Assembly (NCBI GenBank): GCA_017963875.1
Contig: JAGCTA010000338.1
Span: forward strand, 1-9,864
DNA from: Victivallales bacterium
Lineage (GTDB): Bacteria; Verrucomicrobiota; Lentisphaeria; Oligosphaerales; Oligosphaeraceae
Direction: 5' to 3'
Length of the DNA: 9,864 bases
Below the pieces are notes generated by a model. The model was not told the DNA's origin and made no database searches. It saw nothing but the letters and a program-made list of their open reading frames with translations. This document shows, one piece after another, positions 6,918 through 9,864 of this stretch; position 1 is the stretch's first letter; each line of letters starts with the position of its first letter. Both the position numbers and the translations under genes were made by a program.

Positions 6918-9305
6918 ATGAACCTAGGCAAAGGAATCATAGTCGCCGCTCTCGTGTCGCTGACTGCATTTGCGGCACTTATCAACGATGCAGACAGCGT
7001 TAGACTGTCCAAAGACGGTATCACAGTCTCTCAAGGGGATGATGTCTTGTTGATGTCGGACGATTTTGCAAAGCCGTCCGACAAATGGATTCTTCCACAC
7101 AAGATATTCGAGGACTTCACGTGGATTCACCATGACCAGACGGCAGGCATCCCCACTCTCCGCATCGAACGCAATCCAAAGCGTGTTCCACCAGAAAAAC
7201 GCCTGTTCGACACAGCATGGCAGTTGACCACAGTCCCCATTGCCCTCCCTGCAAACACCATCCGCATCAACCTTTCTACCAAAGTTTTCAGCAACAATCC
7301 CGAAATGGTCAATGCAGCTGGTCACGGCAACGGCTACAAGAATTCCGTGGCATGGTTCAAGGACAATGGCAAGACGGCTTTGAAGGAGGACGGCTTCTTC
7401 TTCAATGTCGCCGAATCTTTTCCCGCAGAGACATTCCTTGAGTTCGACGTTCCGAAAGGCGCAGACACCGTCCAAATCTTCTTGGGCGCTGACACGCCTG
7501 ACTTGCTGCCGAAGGAATTCGTCGCCATGGCGGGTCTGAAACTGGCGGCCATACAGCAGAACAGCCGATTCAAGCACAATGCCTCCTTCACCACTAACGC
7601 CTGCCGCATCGACGGCCCCGTGACCTGGAAGGCGACCGTGCCCGATGGAACATCACTTTCGCTTCAGGCATCTGTCGCCTCTGAGGTCAATTCCTTGCCT
7701 GGAACATGGTCGGACTACAAAACTATCAGCCAAGGGCAATCCCCTGCGGAACTTGCGCCAAACGCAAAATGGGTCAAATTCAAAATTTTGATGACCGCGA
7801 CCGATTCCGCGGCCCCAACACTGCAAGCCATTCAAGTCGGTAACAGACGTCTGGCAGACTGGAGCAAAGACACGGACACAATCCCACCGCGCACCTCTCG
7901 CGTCAGCCAGTCGCCGACTGAAGACACGAAGCAGCCATATATCTTCAGCGTGTTCGATGAGAATCCCGTCCAGTGGAACAATTTTACAATCAAGGTTGAC
8001 GATGCCGAGATGCCATTCACGAGGCAGGATGACGTCGTCACCATCCCCGCGCCTGCAGAAGGCTGGAAGCCTGGTGTCCATATCGTCTCCTTTACTCTCG
8101 CGGATATCCTTGGGAACAGCATCACCGAAGACCTGGCATTCTATATCGGCAAAATACGAACGACCAACATTGTCACCATGCGCGACGACGGCATGGCACT
8201 CATCGACGGCAAGCCCTTCTTCCCAATCGGCATGGCCTGCGCCGTCAAATGCGACCACAATGACAACGATTTCGACAAACTCTTCGCGATGTTTGAGGAG
8301 GCTGGCATGAACTTCGCACGCCACTTCAGCGGCTTCTCGCTCCGCTCAGGCATCGCCATGGAATATATCAACGCCGCAGAAAAGCACGGCGTCAAACTCT
8401 ACATCGCTGGCGGACGCGGTGCCAACGACTGCAACATCAAGTCGCTCGCCGAAAACATCGCCTTCCAGATGCACCTGCCGAACGTCGCATGGGACACAGG
8501 CGACGACACGGCGAACCACATCAAGCCTGAACAGATGCGCCAGCGCTACAACGCCATCAAGGCCGTCGATCCCTACCGTATCACCACACAGGCCGACCCG
8601 CTCGGACCGTTCTCAAACACGCGCTATCGCCCATACGCTCTCTACAGCGACAACTTCTCCCCCGAAATCTATCCTGTCCACAATGACTCAGAACAGGACA
8701 AGAACCAAATCGTCCCGACGGTCATCTCCACGATGAAGGCCATTCACAAAGACGTCCAAGCGGTCAACGCCCCAACGCGCAGTTGCTGGCCATTAATTCA
8801 GTATTTCTACAACTGCGGCAACTGGAAGCGCCTCCAGACGTTTGAGGAACTGCGTTGCATGACCTATCAGGCCATTATCCATGGGGCACAAGGCATCATC
8901 TGGTACCGCTATGCAGGCTACAATGAAAATCTGAAGACTGGCTTTACCCCTGAACAGTGGAACGTTGTTGTAAGGACATCCAAAGAACTTCGCAAGCTCT
9001 ACGATGTCCTCTGCCAGCGTGCTGCAGCCGTCCAACCCGCAGAGCCTGAAATTCTTGAGGGGCCACAAACCGATGTCTGGGGCAACCATTCCATCAGCGT
9101 GCTGCTCAAGGAAGGCGACGCAACATCACGCATCCTCTTTGCCGCATCGTCCGTCCGCAAGCCCGTCAAGGCGCGTATCACGATTCCTAGCGGTGCCACG
9201 TCAGTTGTCGATTTCTTCGATGGCCACGCCTGCACGCCCGATGCAAACGGCGTCATCGAAGACACGTTCAACCCACTTGGCGTCCATGTCTATGTAGTGA
9301 AATAA
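6918..9305 (+). CDS. Secreted multidomain protein with glycosidase-like TIM barrel
   Basis: The 795-residue product has a Sec signal peptide (hydrophobic 7-20, likely cut near A19/A20). Residues about 40-215 look like a beta-sandwich. Residues about 216-310 look like a second beta domain. Residues 320-411 resemble a bacterial Ig-like module, from DTIPPRTSRVSQSP to GVHIVSFTLADILGNS. A TIM barrel follows from about 424, beginning MALIDGKPFFPIGMA, as in GH-A-like glycosidases. Later landmarks are VAWDTGDD (523-530), SPEIYPV (581-587) and FEELRCMTYQAIIHGAQGII (642-661). A small beta domain (about 708-795) closes the protein. It probably acts on a polysaccharide outside the cytoplasm; substrate and reaction are not evident. 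At the position where relatives usually have a catalytic Glu on strand 4 (DE or NE) it has Asp-Asp, so activity is uncertain. AGGA 7 bases upstream supports the start. It is followed after 21 bases by the Dabb gene. Confidence 0.82.
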   Translation: MNLGKGIIVAALVSLTAFAALINDADSVRLSKDGITVSQGDDVLLMSDDFAKPSDKWILPHKIFEDFTWIHHDQTAGIPTLRIERNPKRVPPEKRLFDTAWQLTTVPIALPANTIRINLSTKVFSNNPEMVNAAGHGNGYKNSVAWFKDNGKTALKEDGFFFNVAESFPAETFLEFDVPKGADTVQIFLGADTPDLLPKEFVAMAGLKLAAIQQNSRFKHNASFTTNACRIDGPVTWKATVPDGTSLSLQASVASEVNSLPGTWSDYKTISQGQSPAELAPNAKWVKFKILMTATDSAAPTLQAIQVGNRRLADWSKDTDTIPPRTSRVSQSPTEDTKQPYIFSVFDENPVQWNNFTIKVDDAEMPFTRQDDVVTIPAPAEGWKPGVHIVSFTLADILGNSITEDLAFYIGKIRTTNIVTMRDDGMALIDGKPFFPIGMACAVKCDHNDNDFDKLFAMFEEAGMNFARHFSGFSLRSGIAMEYINAAEKHGVKLYIAGGRGANDCNIKSLAENIAFQMHLPNVAWDTGDDTANHIKPEQMRQRYNAIKAVDPYRITTQADPLGPFSNTRYRPYALYSDNFSPEIYPVHNDSEQDKNQIVPTVISTMKAIHKDVQAVNAPTRSCWPLIQYFYNCGNWKRLQTFEELRCMTYQAIIHGAQGIIWYRYAGYNENLKTGFTPEQWNVVVRTSKELRKLYDVLCQRAAAVQPAEPEILEGPQTDVWGNHSISVLLKEGDATSRILFAASSVRKPVKARITIPSGATSVVDFFDGHACTPDANGVIEDTFNPLGVHVYVVK

Positions 9306-9313
9306 CTCTCTGT

Positions 9314-9319
9314 GAGGAA
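9314..9319 (+). promoter_or_regulatory. Shine-Dalgarno site that fixes the Dabb start
   Basis: GAGGAA lies 7 bases before ATG 9327, a good spacing. An in-frame GTG at 9312 would overlap this site and place extra residues before the family's usual MVKHIILWKLKD start, so ATG 9327 is preferred. Confidence 0.75.
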
Positions 9320-9326
9320 AAAACTT

Positions 9327-9626
9327 ATGGTCAAACACATCATTCTTTGGAAATTGAAAGACGGCCTGGCGGATCCAGCTGCCGTCAAAGCTGGCATCAA
9401 AAGTGGTCTTGAAGGGCTGAAGGGCGTCGTGCCAGGCCTGGTGGCCATCCAAGTCCGCACCACTGGGCTCGCAAGTTCAAATGCCGATGTGATGCTGGAT
9501 TCCACGTTCACGGACGAAGCCGCTCTCAAGGGCTATGCCGTTCATCCCGCGCATGTAAACGTGGCTGATACCAAGGTCCGTCCATTTGTCCAGACACGCC
9601 TCTGTCTGGATTTCGGGGAGGAATAG
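9327..9626 (+). CDS. Dabb (stress-responsive alpha/beta barrel) domain protein
   Basis: The 99-residue protein fits a single Dabb domain (dimeric alpha/beta barrel, ferredoxin-like fold). It opens with MVKHIILWKLKDG and has the family pattern F-x-D-E-A-A-L-K-G-Y-A-V-H-P-A-H in the second half (61-76), followed by VRPF. Members are small cytoplasmic homodimers, some with roles in stress or in ring-forming or isomerising reactions on small molecules; many are of unknown activity. It has no signal peptide. The spacing of 21 bases from the hydrolase-like gene suggests co-transcription. With a Gfo/Idh/MocA oxidoreductase next, a role in handling a sugar intermediate is plausible but inferred only from position. 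Confidence 0.85.
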   Translation: MVKHIILWKLKDGLADPAAVKAGIKSGLEGLKGVVPGLVAIQVRTTGLASSNADVMLDSTFTDEAALKGYAVHPAHVNVADTKVRPFVQTRLCLDFGEE

Positions 9627-9642
9627 TCTTTTCCATCCAGTG

Positions 9643-9662
9643 CCCCGCGCGCCAGCGCGGGG
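9643..9662 (+). repeat. GC-rich palindrome, copy 1
   Basis: CCCCGCGC (9643-9650), loop GCCA, GCGCGGGG (9655-9662): a perfect 8-bp stem. It is preceded by CCAGTG and followed by GAGTTT. It lies 16 bases after the Dabb stop. This is one of three similar copies in 95 bases. Confidence 0.85.
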
Positions 9663-9679
9663 GAGTTTACTTCCAGTGC

Positions 9680-9706
9680 CCCGCGCCCGCGCGCGGGAGT
9701 TTTTTT
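9680..9706 (+). terminator. GC-rich palindrome copy 2 with T-run, likely intrinsic terminator
   Basis: CCCGCGC (9680-9686), loop CCGC, GCGCGGG (9691-9697): a 7-bp perfect stem, then AG and seven T residues (9700-9706). The strong GC stem and T-run match a Rho-independent terminator, ending transcription after the Dabb gene. The flanks (CCAGTG before, GAGTTT after) are the same as in copy 1, so it belongs to the same repeat set. Confidence 0.7.
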
Positions 9707-9711
9707 CAGTG

Positions 9712-9731
9712 CCCCGCGCGCTAGCGCGGGG
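9712..9731 (+). repeat. GC-rich palindrome, copy 3
   Basis: CCCCGCGC (9712-9719), loop GCTA, GCGCGGGG (9724-9731). The preceding CAGTG is kept, but the 3' flank is AATAAGG, so the AGTTT tail is absent. The stem ends three bases before the AAGG Shine-Dalgarno of the oxidoreductase gene, close enough to affect its translation. Confidence 0.85.
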
Positions 9732-9746
9732 AATAAGGTAAATACC

Positions 9747-9864
9747 ATGAAGCAATATAAAGTAGGTCTCATCGGTTTTGGGTTCATCGGCAAAGTCCAT
9801 GCGTACGGCCATACGAACATCCCGTTGTTCTATGACCAGGCGGAGTTTGGCAGCCGTATCGTCA
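9747..9864 (+). CDS. Gfo/Idh/MocA family oxidoreductase, 3' end beyond window
   Basis: Only the first 39 residues are present. MKQYKVGLIGFGFIGKVHAY contains a glycine-rich dinucleotide-binding motif, G-F-G-F-I-G (10-15), followed by KVHAYG, typical of the N-terminal Rossmann domain of this family. These enzymes use NAD(P) to oxidise or reduce sugars and inositols, or to epimerise or hydrolyse via oxidised sugar intermediates, in the cytoplasm. AAGG (9735-9738) lies 8 bases before the ATG. It follows a likely terminator, so it may have its own transcript, or its leader may begin inside the repeat region. The substrate is not evident from this fragment. Confidence 0.85.
   Translation, partial: MKQYKVGLIGFGFIGKVHAYGHTNIPLFYDQAEFGSRIV

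Noticed and set aside
6924..8324. Two long - strand open frames (217 and 223 codons) within the secreted protein gene
   Set aside because: They are antisense to a gene with a signal peptide and a recognisable domain order; neither has plausible protein features.
9312..9326. GTG at 9312 as the start of the Dabb gene
   Set aside because: It overlaps the GAGGAA ribosome site and adds residues before the family's usual N-terminus; ATG 9327 is better placed.
9637..9731. Possible CRISPR array
   Set aside because: Repeat units are separated by only a few bases of similar sequence, and there are only three copies; no spacers of normal length exist.
9477..9820. Minus-strand open frames with a repeated R-A-R-G-T-G peptide
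   Set aside because: The peptide repeat is only the translation of the three GC palindromes; the frames run antisense through the Dabb and oxidoreductase genes.

Overview
The window looks like a chromosomal stretch from an anaerobic, polysaccharide-degrading bacterium of the PVC group, most likely a Lentisphaerota (Victivallales-like) genome. This is inferred from gene content: a pseudopilin-like secreted protein with the H-X9-DG C-terminal signature, large glycoside hydrolases with many accessory beta domains, and a Gfo/Idh/MocA oxidoreductase beside a Dabb protein. No rRNA or other phylogenetic marker is present, so the assignment is tentative. All genes lie on the + strand.

Layout. (1) Bases 1-2273: 3' part of a glycoside hydrolase family 2-type enzyme with both catalytic glutamates. 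(2) 2297-3379: an AT-rich family 2 glycosyltransferase with no visible Shine-Dalgarno site, ending in a hairpin. (3) 3553-4347: a pseudopilin-like H-X9-DG protein behind a good sigma70-type promoter (TTGAAT-N17-TATAAT). (4) 4402-6762: a 786-residue lipoprotein of no recognised family, built from short [LVIF]-x-P-[LF] strands with a 13-14-residue period near its N-terminus. (5) 6918-9305: a secreted multidomain protein with a glycosidase-like TIM barrel, behind its own promoter (TTGCCT-N17-TATATT). (6) 9327-9626: a small Dabb-domain protein, probably co-transcribed with the gene before it. (7) 9747 to the end: the N-terminus of a Gfo/Idh/MocA oxidoreductase.

The spaces between genes total only about 550 bases but are rich in repeats. 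They hold three tandem 10-bp TTCTAGA(A/G)AA units, a TCTAGA-N2/3-CCTAGCCCC element on each side of the pseudopilin gene, four tandem GTCTCAC heptamers, and three GC-rich palindromes with conserved asymmetric flanks, the middle one resembling an intrinsic terminator. Eight of the ten CTAG tetranucleotides I found are in these spaces.

The enzymes suggest uptake or breakdown of glycans: a GH2-type hydrolase and a secreted TIM-barrel hydrolase release sugars, and the oxidoreductase and possibly the Dabb protein process them. The pseudopilin-like protein and the repeat lipoprotein are probably cell-surface components whose link to this work is unknown. The lipoprotein is the best candidate for something undescribed; nothing else points to a dedicated new system.
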